Origin: Callaeas wilsoni | Lineage: Eukaryota; Chordata; Aves; Passeriformes; Callaeidae | NCBI GenBank assembly: GCA_013398955.1 | Contig: VWPU01009412.1 | Span: 124,001 to 188,000, forward strand | Direction: 5' to 3' | Length of the DNA: 64,000 bases | Shown: positions 1 to 14,410 of the stretch, piece after piece | Position numbering within the stretch: the stretch's first letter is position 1 | Layout: each line of letters begins with the position of its first letter | Program-made: the position numbers and the translations under genes | Notes under the pieces: generated by a model | Told to the model about the DNA's origin: nothing | Seen by the model: only the letters and a program-made list of their open reading frames with translations | Database searches by the model: none

Positions 1-1805
1 TATACACTTAAGTATAAACCACTCTGTGGAGAATTTCTGAACAAACTCCTCTCAGCTATTCTTCAACGACAATCAGTGAACTAATGCTGACACTCAGAAG
101 GTCCCAATCCTCTTGTGCCTGTGACGAGGAGACACAGATCCTTCAGTGGGAGATGCTACTCTTTGCAGTGAAGGATGCTGTCTTCCCAAACACTCTACTC
201 CTTCTCTTACAAAACCTTCAGAAGAGAGAGAAAAGCAAACAATGGAACCACATATGCCACACACCAGCAAAGGGAAGTGGGGGTGACTAAATGAAGGCAA
301 CCATTGTAGAAGGAAAATTTGGAGAGTATGTGGCACAAGCTATTCAGACAAAGAACTGAAGGTGTCAGGAGAGTCTCACGTACCCTAAGGCAAGACAAGT
401 GATAGCAGCAGCTTTCTCTGGGAAAGTGCTTGCACACCAGGACATTGGGTAGGCCTGTGAGGAAAGGGCTAGAGAGCTTGTGTTGCTTGTTGTATGCTTG
501 TGGCATAGCTTGTGTTAGCAGCAACATGTTCTCCTGCCTGCCCTGCACTTCTTTGGTTTCTCTCTTCTTCCCTCCTGTTCAGCTGCTGCAATAAAGTGCA
601 GTTTGTAAATGACAAAGGAGGCACCACAGTCTAATGGATGGTGCAAAACCCCCAACAGACAGCCCGCAGCATTATATCCTGCATTGTCTCTTTGTGATGC
701 CTCAAGAAAAACAAGTCACTTTTAAGTGAACTGAGTCTCCTCTCGCATGAAAGGCTACTTTATTCCTGCCATCCCTCTAGGCAAGAGGACAGGATAGTTT
801 TGTGGTGTTTTTCTCCTTCTGTCCCAGAAATACATCCACCATGGGAGAAGAGCTGCTTTTAATCACTATCAGAGTTTCCTCCGGAAACTTGCTCCTGGGG
901 AATGAAGTGGAAATTAAACATTTCTTGTTTCCCCAGCCAACGTCCCCAGCGCTTCTGAGGCTTTACCAATGGTTGCCTCCTCACAGAGATTTGGCAGGTG
1001 CCTGGTGTGGCTGCACCCTCTGCTGAGGCCTCTGCTGCCCTGTCTGGGGCCAGCAGCAGCTGCTGAGGTTGCAGACAGTCCTGGGTGAACTGGGCTGTCT
1101 CCCGATAAAACTACTCATGGAATTGTCCACTGGTGTCAACAAACGCCTTGGCCTATTACCAAGAGCTTAAAGGTCTCGCCGTGCTCAGCCATCTGAAGAG
1201 CTACCAGATGCAAAGGTCCTCCCTAATAACACCCTGAACTTGTGGGAATGTCAGTGGACATGGGAAGTACGGCAGTGTTTCTTCCTCCTCTCTCCTTATG
1301 TGTGCATGCAAATGCACACGAGTCCATTTTTTATGTAATACAGGAACAGATTTTCCCCTTACATAACTCCTATGCTGCATGGGGATCCAGGTGATTTCCC
1401 TGACTTTTCTCCTCTCAAATCCCTCTGGCTTTATTGCCTTGATTTAAAAAAAAAAAAAATTGTTTTTTTTCTCATTAGTAAAGGATTTCTCCTTTCAATT
1501 ATGATAAGCTTTAATAGTATTTACATTTATATAATCTCAAGCTTATTCTAGTCCTGTTTAAATATGCTTGATAGATTAATATTAGAACACTTAAAAAACT
1601 GCCACTGTACATGCATATTAAAAATACATATTATATATATTCTTGGAAGAAATCCTAAGACACAATAAACTCAGAGTATTTACTAGTATTTCACTTAAAA
1701 AGGATGTCATAAACAGGGATGGACTTATTCTTACTGTGGGTGTTTTTTTGTGTCAAGATTATGCTGAAAGAGTAATAATGAAGTTTGGAATGGTGGAAAG
1801 TGTTA

Positions 1806-1907
1806 ATAGAATATTTAGAAACCACAGAATTACACGTTGGAAAAGATTTCTGAGATCATCGAGTCCAACTGTTAACCCAGCACCACCAAGTTCACCACTA
1901 AACCATG
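1806..1907 (-). mobile_element. CR1 LINE 3'-end fragment
   Basis: The stretch with AGAATTACACGTTGGAAAAG, then GAGATCATCGAGTCCAAC and an ACCACTAAACCATG end matches the reverse complement of the 3' tail of avian CR1 retrotransposons, so the element points to the minus strand. Only about 100 bases are recognisable, as is usual for 5'-truncated CR1 copies. The subfamily cannot be fixed by eye. Confidence 0.75.
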
Positions 1908-2355
1908 GTTCATGCAATGGCTGCTTCAGATGTGCATTTGAACAACAGGAGGTCTTCGTGCCATTTTTTATTGGTGGTCCGTATGAAAACAGGCTAGGTG
2001 TCAGATCATAACAGTCTATGACCATAAGGTAATTTTTATAAAACAGAAACACATGAAGTTATTATCCCAAGGTTGTTCATGATCAGAAAGTCTTCTTAAA
2101 ACAGAAGACCAGCAAGTTTTCTCAGAATTAGTCGTCTCAGTCAGGGAGAAGCACCTGACACTCTGAAGGAGTCGTAATTCAAGATTTGTGAATCTCACCC
2201 AAGACATACCACATTCAGAAAACAAATTCATAAAAAACTTATGCCACTTCTGATCAAAACAAGCGATGTCATTCAGGTAAGGAATTTTCTCTTTTCTTCA
2301 CACAGTACTGGTTGAACCACTCAGAAGATACCAGCGCGAGATTCACAGCATTTTT

Positions 2356-3441
2356 CTAAATGACGCCTGGTCTCAAACACACATTTCTGAGAAATCTCAC
2401 AGCCAAGGCAAGCCAGCAAGCTGACTGTAAGCTCATCCAAGGCTGACACTCAAAACTTGGGATAATCGGTACACAGCCCAGGGATGGGACAGTCTTAGAA
2501 GCACCACTGCCTCCTGTAAGTAAGCAGGTGACACATATCCATTCTGTCCACCTCAAGTGGTTCTATACCAGTTAATAGATTGGCTACAAGACAAAAACAT
2601 CTTTTACTTTTGGAGGGGGAGGTTGAAGAATGGGTCAGAATGCTCTGTGCGTTCTGAAGGATGAACTGTGTACAATTAAAAGGCAACTTCAACATGCTTG
2701 TCAACTCCTTGTCACAACTCCTCCAGAGATGAGGTGAGCTGGTGAAATGGTGAGAAGCACTAGCAGTTCACAGATGCTACACAGTCCGTCCTGCTCACCA
2801 GCACCAACTGTGGTACCCCCACTCTCACTGCTTAATGCATTTATGACGACTTGCGCTGCTGATTCCAGCCAATACAGACACTGCTGATGGGCAGCGGTGG
2901 AGATCTGTGCCACTGGTGTAGCCTCCTTTAAAACCACACAGATTTGCAGCTGAAGCTTAAGCAAAGTTCCTGCATCCCCTATCAATGATGAATGTTCCTT
3001 CCAATTCTCTCCAGTTTCCTGGGAAAGCGAAAAACCCTGGCTGACAATCACTAGGGTGTTTTGATTATCTTTTGACAGAACTATAGCAGTGTGCTGTAGC
3101 TGGCTGTAAAGTCTGCTGCACAAAAGAAAATATAACAAGAAGCTTCATTGCATCTCCTTAGCAACTCAAATAGGGATGTCAGACCTGAACTCCGCTCTTT
3201 ACTCTGGCTTCCACAGCATCTGAGATGAAGTTCCAGGCGTTGGCCCTCGTCTTCGACACTTGACACTCACTGTTGTGATGCTATGTGAGAGAATGTTAAC
3301 ACCAGGGGCTGGAGGATGTAGTTTTATTCCTCTGACTGAAAGGAGTGCTACATGGAAAACAATGTTTTCTGGCCTGAGGCTATGAAAGAGTCTCTTCTGC
3401 GAACAAAGAACTATGTTTAACCTACTCATCTCCCTACCCAC
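2356..3441 (-). pseudogene. possible frameshifted pseudogene or gene relic (unidentified)
   Basis: Five overlapping minus-strand open frames tile this interval with no gap: 3441-3199, 3266-3081, 3138-2701, 2704-2495 and 2556-2356. Each hands over to another frame within a short overlap, while the plus strand has no comparable open frame. The longest piece (3138-2701, about 145 codons) looks protein-like, rich in Leu, Val, Gln and Ser with few low-complexity runs, e.g. WLESAAQVVINALSSESGG. That is the pattern expected of an old retrocopy broken by indels. I do not recognise a parent protein. It could also be chance in a slightly GC-richer stretch, since open frames of 130-149 codons occur elsewhere in this window without meaning. 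No poly-A tail or target-site duplication was found. Confidence 0.25.
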
Positions 3442-5882
3442 ATATAATTACATTTCTCTGATATGGCCTTCCTTATCAGAAATAGCTAGCAACACATCTA
3501 ATCGAAGGCAGAACACCTTTCTTCTCTATAATTTCCTCGAGGTTCACTATAACCTCTTTATTCAAAGTAAACACTCCATTGCACATGCTTTTTCTTTAGG
3601 GAGACTAAAACTAAAGAAAAGAACTGACAATTGCTAATCACATTACCTAATGTTGCACAGAGGATGTTGACATAAACTATGCACTAAGATGTTTTTGTGG
3701 GGTCCACAGACAATGGCATATATTGCCTTTAGCAGGAATAGTTTTTTTCTGCAGAATAGAGAAAAATGAGATAGGATAAGGGAGGGACAGGGAGAGAGAG
3801 AAAGGGAAAGGGAAATTGCACTCTGACTCCAGCCGAGTGACGTGGCTTCCCACACAATTGACCTCTCCTGTACAATATGTGATCACAGTATTGTTTTCCA
3901 TAAGTATGTCATCTCCACCAGGACCTGCTCAAACTCCTATTGCCTGTTCTTGTCTATCATGTTATTAGTGTGCACAAAACTCTGATTTCATAAGGGGCAA
4001 GAGCCATCTAGCATGGGAATTTATATTTTTGGACCACTATTTATCAGCCACTTAAATGACTAATACTTACTATCTTATCCACTCAATCTTGTTTTCCTTT
4101 AGAATAAGCTTCAAAATAAGGATTAAAAAGAGGAGAAAGGAAACTGATTCCCACATTGGTTGGAACTGTGTCCTATGAGAATTAGCTATAACAACATCAG
4201 GGTTTTGCAGGTGCAAGCCCACAGAATAAATGCACAGCAGTAACAGAATGAGAGGAACAAGGAGAAAAAAAAGGCACAATGCCTAGGGTGTGTGGAGGAA
4301 GGTTGCAGGTAAAAGGTTACAGGTAAAAGACAACCTGCAGAATGGCAAATGGCAGGCTCATAGCAAGAGTAAGATTCAGGCACTTATAGCATAGGGCAAC
4401 ATTAAAACGTTTCTGGACAGCACTCTGTAACTGCAAGTGACAACCTAGAACAAGAACTGAGAAATGGCTGTATTAACTTCTTATGCCTCTGAAAGAGTAA
4501 TTATCCTTTTTGCTAGCTGAGGATGAAAAAAAGCACACAGTTTCTCCATCACAGTAAAGAATACATAGTTTATCCTTCAGAGCCATTCCTGACACTCTGG
4601 ACTGCAAGGCTCTTGTCTTGGCCAACAAGCTGTCTCCTGTGAAGGACCATGATATGGTTTTAAGACATTTACATTGAAAATACACAGCCTTTACCACTCT
4701 CACACAGTCCCTTTGTGGGCCACAGGTATTTGTATACAAATTTGGAGTGCTGTCACATCATCAGCCTTGTTAATGTTATTAATTCTGGGATTTGTTTACC
4801 TCTTTATTTCCACTCAAATTTTTTTTGATAGAAGTTTTGATGTTCTGACTTAATTTGAGAGAGCAAAACAGGGTTTCGTTTACATTCAGGTTGTGTTCAG
4901 AGGTTATTTATAATGGACTAATATATGACTGATACGTATCAGCAGTATTTTACACACATGAGCAGCATTTGCCAAACTTCAGTGTATTCTAAGAACTTCA
5001 AGAGAAAACATCTAGAAGAGCCATAAATGTTTCTTGACCTATGGCGTAGACTGACTGCTTATCATTTATCAAACACCTTCTGACTCTGCGTTAGATTTTT
5101 ATGAACACATTATAAATAAAACCTTAATATAAAGCCCAGATAAAGCTTATTGGGCATTTGTGTTTGGGGTTGAGATCGCAACAACAGTGGAACAATGAAT
5201 ACAAATTATCTGCAGGATCAACATTTTTAACTCCCCCTCAGAGAATTTATCAAAATGAACACCTTTAAAAGTAAGTAATAATAGAAAATGACAATTTCTG
5301 GAATTGGATATGCCAAATCACTTATCATATTAAGTAATTAGTATCAGCTGCAATTTGAAAAAATCAGGCTGACATAAAGAAGTGAAATTATTGATAAGCT
5401 AACAATTTCATTTTCCCTTAGGACTGTAAATCATGAAATACTTAGAAAACCAATTAGTTTCATCATGATGGGTTCTAGTTAAAGCTGGCAGCAATGAATG
5501 CAGCACATGAGAAATGGAGAAAGATGGAGAATGACCCTCACCCAACAGAGGCCTTTAGCCCAGCAGGGAAATGCTTTGAGTAGCCAGAATGGGCACCTGC
5601 TTTGCAGCACAGCACCTCAGGGAAACCCATGTGCTTGGGCTCAGAGGAATAAATCTTAGCAGAAAGAAATGCCTGTGGAATGGGAACTAGAAAAAGACCT
5701 TAAGTATTTCAGGTATGAAAGTACAGGAACAAATGCTTTTTTGCATTTTCAGATTGTTGTGTTCAGGTAACAGTAAAACCTGTGGGAGAGATGAACACAA
5801 GAACTAAATTCTGGGAGATGATGAGGTAATGCCACCTGCTTTATGACAGGATTGTCTGTGGAACACTGCTCTACAGAGCTCA

Positions 5883-6200
<318 letters not shown>

Positions 6201-9200
6201 TCAACAAAGCTTGCTGCTGATAGTTCTGTGTTATGGAATTGGCCTAATGAAGCAAGACATGTATTTCAGAAGGAAAGGATTTCTTGTCTGCATCATTTTG
6301 CTAGGTGTGAAAATACAGGATTATGTGTATTTGCATATTCATGGTCAAATGGTCCTGACTTACCTCATTGATGTCCTTTACAAATATAAATTAATATTCA
6401 AAACCCTCTTTGCTTTGGGCAAACATTACTGTTCTCATTTTTACAGTCACTGAAGGTGAGACAATAGTTACACACATAATTTTTTGAAATGCCTTTGAAA
6501 TAACACACATCAGTGTTTGGTGCCCATATCTTGGCTGTTTCCCAGTGTTGCTCAACAGTGACTATTCAAACCAAACCTCACTGGTAGTCTTTCCTAAATT
6601 CATGCATAAAGATGAAAATCTCAATGAGTTTGAGCATTGAGAATTTTATTTTACAGATTTTGCAAAATACAACTCAACTAGCCAAGATTGAAACCCACAG
6701 CAATAACTACATGCTTTACTAAACTGTGATTTAAAAACTGCTCCAAACACAACAAAGGGGCTCACAACTTTAAAGAACAAAATCCCAAATTGAGCCTTAT
6801 GTTCTCTCTAGATAAAGGTCACATACATTGACTGAATCAGGAAGCCTTTACTGAAAATGTCCTGCTAAAAAATATGTTTTAGGTTTTTTATTAAAGTAGA
6901 AATGCATCAAAGCCATCCACAGTGTCACATGAGGAATGCACTTTTACATCACTTTCAGATGGTTCTGATGGTAACAACAGTGCGTTTTATCTGGCTTCTT
7001 TGTCTCAGTGAGGCTCAGTACTTTTGACCCAGCACTGGTGGTCAGACAACACAAGAGGAAGAGCAAGGTTTGCTCCTCTAAGACTGCTCAAGCCATTTGA
7101 AGTTTGCTTGGTCCAAAGGGGCGCTGAGTTCACTCAGAAGGAAACTGAAAGCATTGGATGTCCACTGGATTTTGAGTTTTAAATATTTCCAAAAAGCACT
7201 TTATTAAAACAGACTTCCCTGTCCACCAGCTATGCTTTCTAACCAGCCCAAATAATCCAGTCAAAGCTGGCAGGTGAGCACTGTGGACAACCCCTTTTGA
7301 GGAAGGGGGGAGAGACTCTAGAAAGCTTGAGATTTGGACCATCCTATCACCTCCTATTTTACTTGATTTTTTTTTTTTTTTTTAATGCAGGAATACCAGA
7401 GTAAAAGAAGATCTCCAGATCAGAATGTGAACATATTTTGCTCTAAGACTTGGAGATACCTTTCTAGCAGCTTTGACATTGAGGGGGTGGGTAGAGGGAA
7501 AAAAGGGGCAGTTCCTGCATGTGCTTGCTTGTAGGCTAAATTTTATACAAGAGTAATCAAATGAGAGTGGGTTTCTGATTCTGATAATGCTGCCTGGAAA
7601 AAAACCAGACCCAGTATTTTCAACACTAACAGTCCTGGAGTATTCTTTCGGATGAAATCTTCCCTAAAAATTATTCTCTGTTCCTCATCAACAGAAATTT
7701 TCAGATGAGCTTGTAACAAGAAAAAAAATCCAAGGAAAGCTAATTTAATTTACAAAAAAAATCCCTGAAACCAAATTTGTTTCATAGAGCTTGAAACAGC
7801 TTCATTTTATTTTTTCCTGTGAAATTTCTTGCTAATATAAATTGGCCATTTTTTAATTGAAATTATTTTATAAATATTTAATGAAAAAATGGATTTCACA
7901 GATAAAGCATTACTTTAAATTATTTTTTTTCTTTAATGATTGCAAAAATTATTTAAGATCCTAAAAGTAATATTAAGAAAAAGATTTGTCAAAATACCAT
8001 AGCAAAATTGTTATAAGTGTGCAAAAAGTGTAGCTTTAGTAATGCTGGAAACTTTGAAAACAATGTTTTTGTAAAAGGTTAATATTTCACAAAGTAAAAG
8101 AAAAAAAAGAACCCTTATTGTGAAATTATCCAACCAGATTTACTTTTCAGGTTCAGTCTTTAAACTCAACTGGAACATAAATACAAGAACAGACCCAAGG
8201 TTATCAGAGTCCTCCAGGAAAAGGTACTTTGAAAAATTTGTATTAGGGTGCTGATGCTTACAAAGAGGGAAAAGCTCTGAGTGCTTATTTGTGGTTAGAA
8301 CTTTGAGTGGAGACAAGCAAACTTAAATTACATATAAAATGTCCACTCAACAGGGATCCAATTGCTTTTTCTTTCAAGCTAGATGTTTTCTAACTTTAGT
8401 TTTCAGAAAGCCAGATGGTACTTTAATCTTCATATTGGCCTCATGGAAAAGGCAAACAATTACAGTATTATCTCAGTGCCATTTGTTCAATTACAGCTAA
8501 GGGAGAAAGGGGATTCCTGCAAGTACATCCATTATGACTTCTTTTTTTTCCCTGAGTTTCTCATCTGGCCATAGAAATTAATTGTTACTGTCTGAAAAAC
8601 ATGTTGTACACAGTAATGATTCTGCATTTCAAATGTATGTGGAAAGCATTACGGAAACATATAAATACTGTGGTCCAGACCTTTTTATAAAAACCCACTC
8701 AGACAGATAAAATAAGCAGGGAAGGACCTTTGCAAATAATCCATAATCTATAATCAGGTAAAGGCCACAGGTGATAAACAAAGTATTATTTCCTTATGAA
8801 ATACTTTAAAGGGTTTTTTGGTCTCTCTTCAAACCAAATTCTCCATAACGTAAATCATCCTTTATCTTTACACAAACCTTAATGTGTTCTTTGGGTCTCT
8901 ACTCTTAGAGGTTGCTTTAGTAGATGATTAACAGTACACCTACACTCTATTAAAAGTCTCATTAATTTAAGGAGGCTTTCCATACACTTAATTTTGAATG
9001 CTGGTAAATCAGCGTTCAGATAACTGGAGAAAGAATTCAGTCTCCTACCTACTGCTTACAAGCTCAAATACAGGGAATAAAAACCTCTGCAAACGCTGCA
9101 TGGTGATGGAATAGCACTGACTGGAATGATGGAGAACACCTTTCACCCCTGCATGATCCTATCTTCCTCCCCAAACTACCTGCTGAATGCAGGGAGAGGG

Positions 9201-9990
9201 AACACTGTGCTGTCTTCAGTAGAGCTAACCAGTAGACTCGGTTAAGATGACATCAGAGGATTGCTTCTGGGTATCCACATCTTCATTCCTTCAGCTTTTC
9301 TTGTAAATAGCACAAAATGAAAGATTTCATTCCAGGCTGAAATGGAACCTTTCACTGGAGAAAGGTCCATTTTAAAAAGAAAAAGATATCTCAGGTGGAT
9401 GCTGATGGAAATTTTCTGCGGTTTAATTTCAATTTTTTCACCAAGATTAGATTTTGCCAATACTCTCACTACAAAAGGCATTCAAGAAAGATTGCATTGG
9501 CACTGGAGCTACAACAGCACAGGTTTCTCTGGCTGATTTTCCTAATGCTTCCCAGAAGATGATAGCTAGATTAATCTTGCTACCTCTGCATGAGCAAGAA
9601 CTCACTCGCACGATTTCTGATTTTATTGAGACTTTTTCCAAGTCTCAATATTAGAGCCAACAAAATTCCAGTACAATTGTCATAAAATAATTCTTCCCAT
9701 AGTCATCATCCTATCTAGCTTTAACTACAAGAACGAAGTAAGAGAAAAGACTGGCTACAGTTAGCATGTGTTTGTTGTATGGGTGTCTGCAGATACTGAG
9801 GTTCTTTTCCCTATACACCTTCTGAGAAACGCTTAAAGTAGTTTGTCCCCATTAGATTTTCACAATGAGAGAACTACTATATACAGCACCTTTGGGTATG
9901 GGTAATGGAGAAGTGTGGAACTTAACCTTGCAATTTATGAACAAGCCCAAAACATGCTCTGAAGGTTAGTTTCTAAAAGACTGGAAGTGA

Positions 9991-10018
9991 GCCTCCTGAC
10001 TAAATCCTATCAGGAGGC
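9991..10018. repeat. 9-bp inverted repeat
   Basis: GCCTCCTGA and TCAGGAGGC are perfect reverse complements separated by ten bases. The arms are GC-rich compared with the surrounding intron. No known element was recognised at this place. Confidence 0.8.
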
Positions 10019-12641
10019 AGCTGACAGCCAGACCGTGGAAATGTACTTCCTGAAAAGAATCCATTTCAGTTTCCTTCAGCTAGCCAGACACTGCAGATTG
10101 GAGCATGCACAAAGCCAGTAAAAAACCTGAAAATTCCCATTCTTGCTAGCCTGAGTTTCTCCAGCTCTATGTGTGTATGCTCAAAGTCCAGTTATGAAAT
10201 GTTAGCGTGGCTTGTGCTGGTACTACCTTGCCCCTTAGTTGAAGAGGTAGTGTGTTAGACAGCCCTTGTGACAACCTAAGAGCTTACTTAACTTAAAGCA
10301 CTTGAATAACTTGTGACCAAAAGATACTGGCTTGGGTGGGAGAGAAAACCAAATCCTTGGCCCACTCTGGCAGAAGTGCCAGACAGGCAGAACGGCACCA
10401 GCCTCGAGCAGTCACAGCCAAGTCCCTTGAATAGAAGGCTCCTTACCCTGATCTGGCTCTGATTCAGGTGAGATTCTAGTTCATATGTTGCATCAAAAAG
10501 ATTCTTCTCTGTGTTTTTACTTCAGTATGTGTCCCCTGACACTCAATAAGGAGTGGAAGAGATCCCTTTTAAGATAAGAACTCTCTTTGTCCATTAATTG
10601 CCTGTAGCACCTAGCTACGTGTTAGGGCGACAGTACTGAACAAAGTGGCTAAGATTCTGAACAGAAACTGTCTTGGATGGCTCTTCCTTGCCTTTTTGTG
10701 AAACAAGATATCTTGCGGCTAGGCAAGAAGGAGAATGCTTATTGTTGGATTTGAATGGAATAAATTCCAGCCCAGTCAGTCATAAAATTCTTACCAATTT
10801 ACTCTAAACTAAAATAACACCACAGTAACTTTTATAGGTAGAGTTTATATAACACTGTACTGTGTCTCAAAGAAATGAGGTCTTAAGACAACATCAGTGA
10901 CCTGCTCTACTTCCTCTAGCCTTCTGAACTGCAGGTGGTATGAGGTGGTGAAAGGCCACAAACAAATCCTTCTTTGCTTCATTGTCTAGGGCCAGTGAAA
11001 CCTTTAAAAAAACAACTCTAAACAAACAAAACAAAACAAAAAACCTCAGGAAAAAAGTTTACTTGATTATCAAAATGATCTTTCTGGGACAGTCTGTCTC
11101 TCATCAGGGTTATTACTACTTGATAATGAAGCTGACATATCCTACTGTACCTCTCTAAATTATACATGCCCCACTTAGAATACTTCAAAGAACATCTCTT
11201 TGTAGGAAGACCTTTATCCACTACCTACCCATTCTTCCCACTTGGGTATCAGAAAAAACTATGCAAAACCTTCAGCATGAAAGCAAACACTTCAAGTTAT
11301 CCTGTTTCTCTAGTCATGATGTTCCAAAGCCAAATTCTACATTATAAACATCACAGTAAAGAAATTTGGTCTTTTCTGATGTATATTAAATACTCCACTC
11401 TTTTTTCCAACCAAGTTGGTCATCACAGTTTTATCTTTTCAGTAGTTGTGCTTCTCCAGAAATTGAAAATAAACGTTTTAAGTCTCATTTCCAATTTCCT
11501 CTGAAGTTGGCCTCCAGTGAGAATAGAACGAAGCAGCTGAAATGAACCAATGTTTCTTGCAAGTCTCTCACTGGTTGAAGTAAAGCCTTCTTCAGAGCAC
11601 TGCAGATAAAATATTTTAACTTTTTCTTCTCAGAGAGATTAGCTCAATTCTTCAAACTAAAGTACTCAAAATCCCCTGAACTAATGGAGGAAAAAGAATT
11701 CATACATTATGCTGTTAGAATATGTGCAGCTTCTGTGAAGCCAAAATAGAAGCAACTTTTAAAGTTTTCTTCTTGACTACAGAGCCACATTTTTTTTGAA
11801 ACCCACATCTCCTATTCTGCTGAACTGGAATGGACTGACACCAGTCTGGTCCACCAGCATAGCTAAGTTTGCTCCTTAAACGTTAGGTGAAATACTGGCT
11901 CCATTGCAGGCAATGAGACTTTTCATCTGAACTTTAACAAGTGCCAAAATTTCATTAACACCTTTGTGCCTCCTGTTACATAGATGGTGGTAATTGATAT
12001 GTTAAAAGTTTATAGAGTTCTTCTGGACTCAGGTCCTTTGCTGGCTGAAGGACACTTGAGACACAAACTCATTGATAGCTTCCTCTTGGTTAATGGCAAG
12101 AGATTCCGCATTCCTTTGACATGCTGCAGTAACTATAGCAGCCAAGACAGACCCAAACAAAGAAAATAATCTGCCTGTGTGTATAAACACATGGGAAGTT
12201 TGATTTTAAAATTATTTGCCTGGAGAGAAGAGTGAAGATAAGGAAAATTCTTATTTTTCTACAAAATGGGGCAGGTAGCCCAACTCAAAATCAAAGTGAG
12301 TGAGTCATTTTTGTTGACAGCTGTGATATGACACCAGCCTGAGACTACTTCAGTTCTTGAAAAGTGAAAACAGAGGCCATTTCCAGAATAACTTTCACTG
12401 AACCAGCCTCTCTACACCAGCACTAGAGATTTAAGTACATCAGCAGTAGCTCAGCAATGACGGGAATCCTCACAGTTGGATGTTGCTCTTTCTTGACAGC
12501 TCACAGCATGTAAGAATCATCAGGGTCATTTCAAAACCAATTACTTAAAACCATAGCTTGTTGATTACCCTTATTTGTATTACAAGGGTGCCTAGGAGCC
12601 TTAAACACAGATCTTTCAGTGCTGACTAATGAAGCCCACAA

Positions 12642-12666
12642 ATATTTCTCTGAAACAGAGAAATAT
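12642..12666. repeat. perfect short hairpin
   Basis: The arms ATATTTCTCTG and CAGAGAAATAT are perfect reverse complements of 11 bp around a three-base AAA loop. It lies in plain AT-rich intron with no neighbouring element. The pairing is directly visible; any function is unknown. Confidence 0.85.
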
Positions 12667-14380
12667 GCTACAATAACTTACATTATGTGAAGGAGAACTT
12701 ATAACTGGATTTACAATGACTCTCTAGGTTTTTCATGGTGAAAACATAAATAAGCTTCTACTTAACAATCACAGCTAGGTTTAGGCAACAACATCCTCAG
12801 TATATATACAAGCAATCATGCAGTTACCAAACAGATTCAGCAAGGACATGAATGCACACACACTTCCATTTCTGCAGATGAGACCTAACATACAGATCTG
12901 TGTAGTTGTATCACGCTTTCTTTATATTACAGAGCTTCATGTTAATAACAGTTTTTTGGGTATGTGTGTATTTCCCATCCAAAACACCCCTAGCAACTTA
13001 ATATGCAACATAGAAATTGGGCAAGTTTTTTAGTATCCTGCTTGTGGTCATGAAGACTTAGTTGTCCAACAAATGAGAGAGCAGGCTGGAGCATTTTTAA
13101 AGTATAAAAAGGTGACTTTCCATGTCAGTCAACCAGATTCAAGTTTTGAGACTGTCTTTGGCCTTGTAGTACACAATGTGCAATTTTTTTCAATTATGAT
13201 AAACCAATAGCAAAATATAGTAACAGAAAAAACTTCTGCAAATACTCCCCTGAGGCTTCTGCTGTGAGATTATCAATATGCCTCCGGTAGTTTTCTCCAT
13301 GAGTATCCCTTCTTTTAGTCCACAATCTGTTCTGTCCTTATGCAAAATAATCTGTCTTTCTAAACTTTTGTGAGAGATGATAAACTGACCCAGCAGTGCC
13401 TCCTCTCATTAGATGTATCCGAGATTTCTGCTCATCAAAGTAACTATTTCCCTACATAGCAAAAAAGGGGCATTACTCATTGGCAGACCTCTCTGGTGCA
13501 CATTTTGGAGAAGCTGCAAGCACAGCAGTGAAATTTAGCATAATTCATGGCTGCGTATCTAAAAGCTCTCAGACAGAACAAGTCTCTATCCAGTTCCCAC
13601 TATCTACGTTCAGTTCCTAAAAAAAGCTCGTTAGCTTTATCTTGCACTCTGAAAGGCAGCAGATAAAAATCAGCCATTGCCTTGTATGTCAAGCAGGAAA
13701 GGAAGATGATGATACTTGGCAGAAAGAATACAAAATGCTCTTCCCCACCAGAGCAGCATCAATCTGTCCCCAAACACCACTTGTAATAATGATGAGTGTT
13801 TATAGAAAGTAACTGGTTACACTGTTTGTTCTGTCATCAATCAGTGGCGGAGTTAATGACACATCTCTTGGATATTGTTCCAAAAGAATGACCTGGAAAC
13901 CAGGTTTAATGGCCCTGAACTGGCCACACTATTCAGTGGATGATAACACAGTGGAGGTGAGTGTTTCCAATTATGGGTAAGTTCTAAAATGAAGACCAAC
14001 AGACACTTGAAATATAAAAAGTTCTTAGTATAAAGTGGACAAGAAATCAACTGAGAAACATGAAGCAATTCTAAATGTTTATTAAATAATATTCTAAACC
14101 ATGTTTTCTATGGAAAATCAAGAGATATAGGTAGAGACAGAGCATAGGCCATTATAACTAAAATGGCTAAAGTAACACAAGGGGTCAATGTTAAAGGTTA
14201 AACCTAAGCTTAATTTAAGGGTAACAGTCTGAGAATAAAGGTCACAGTTCCTTATCTCATAGTCACACATTCGATTTTATAAATCCTTGTGAAATTTCTA
14301 CAGAATAATTTGCACTTCTTTTAGCAGTCATCTCCGAGTGTAAAGGGCCTCATTTCTGGGGTGGGTTTTTTGTTGATTTT

Positions 14381-14410
14381 GTTTGTTAATTTTTTGTTTG
14401 TTAATTTTTT
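14381..14410. repeat. tandem 15-bp duplication (TTTG/TTAA-rich)
   Basis: The unit GTTTGTTAATTTTTT occurs twice in direct succession, preceded by a related TTTGTTGATTTT. This is a small slippage-type duplication in T-rich intron. Confidence 0.85.
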
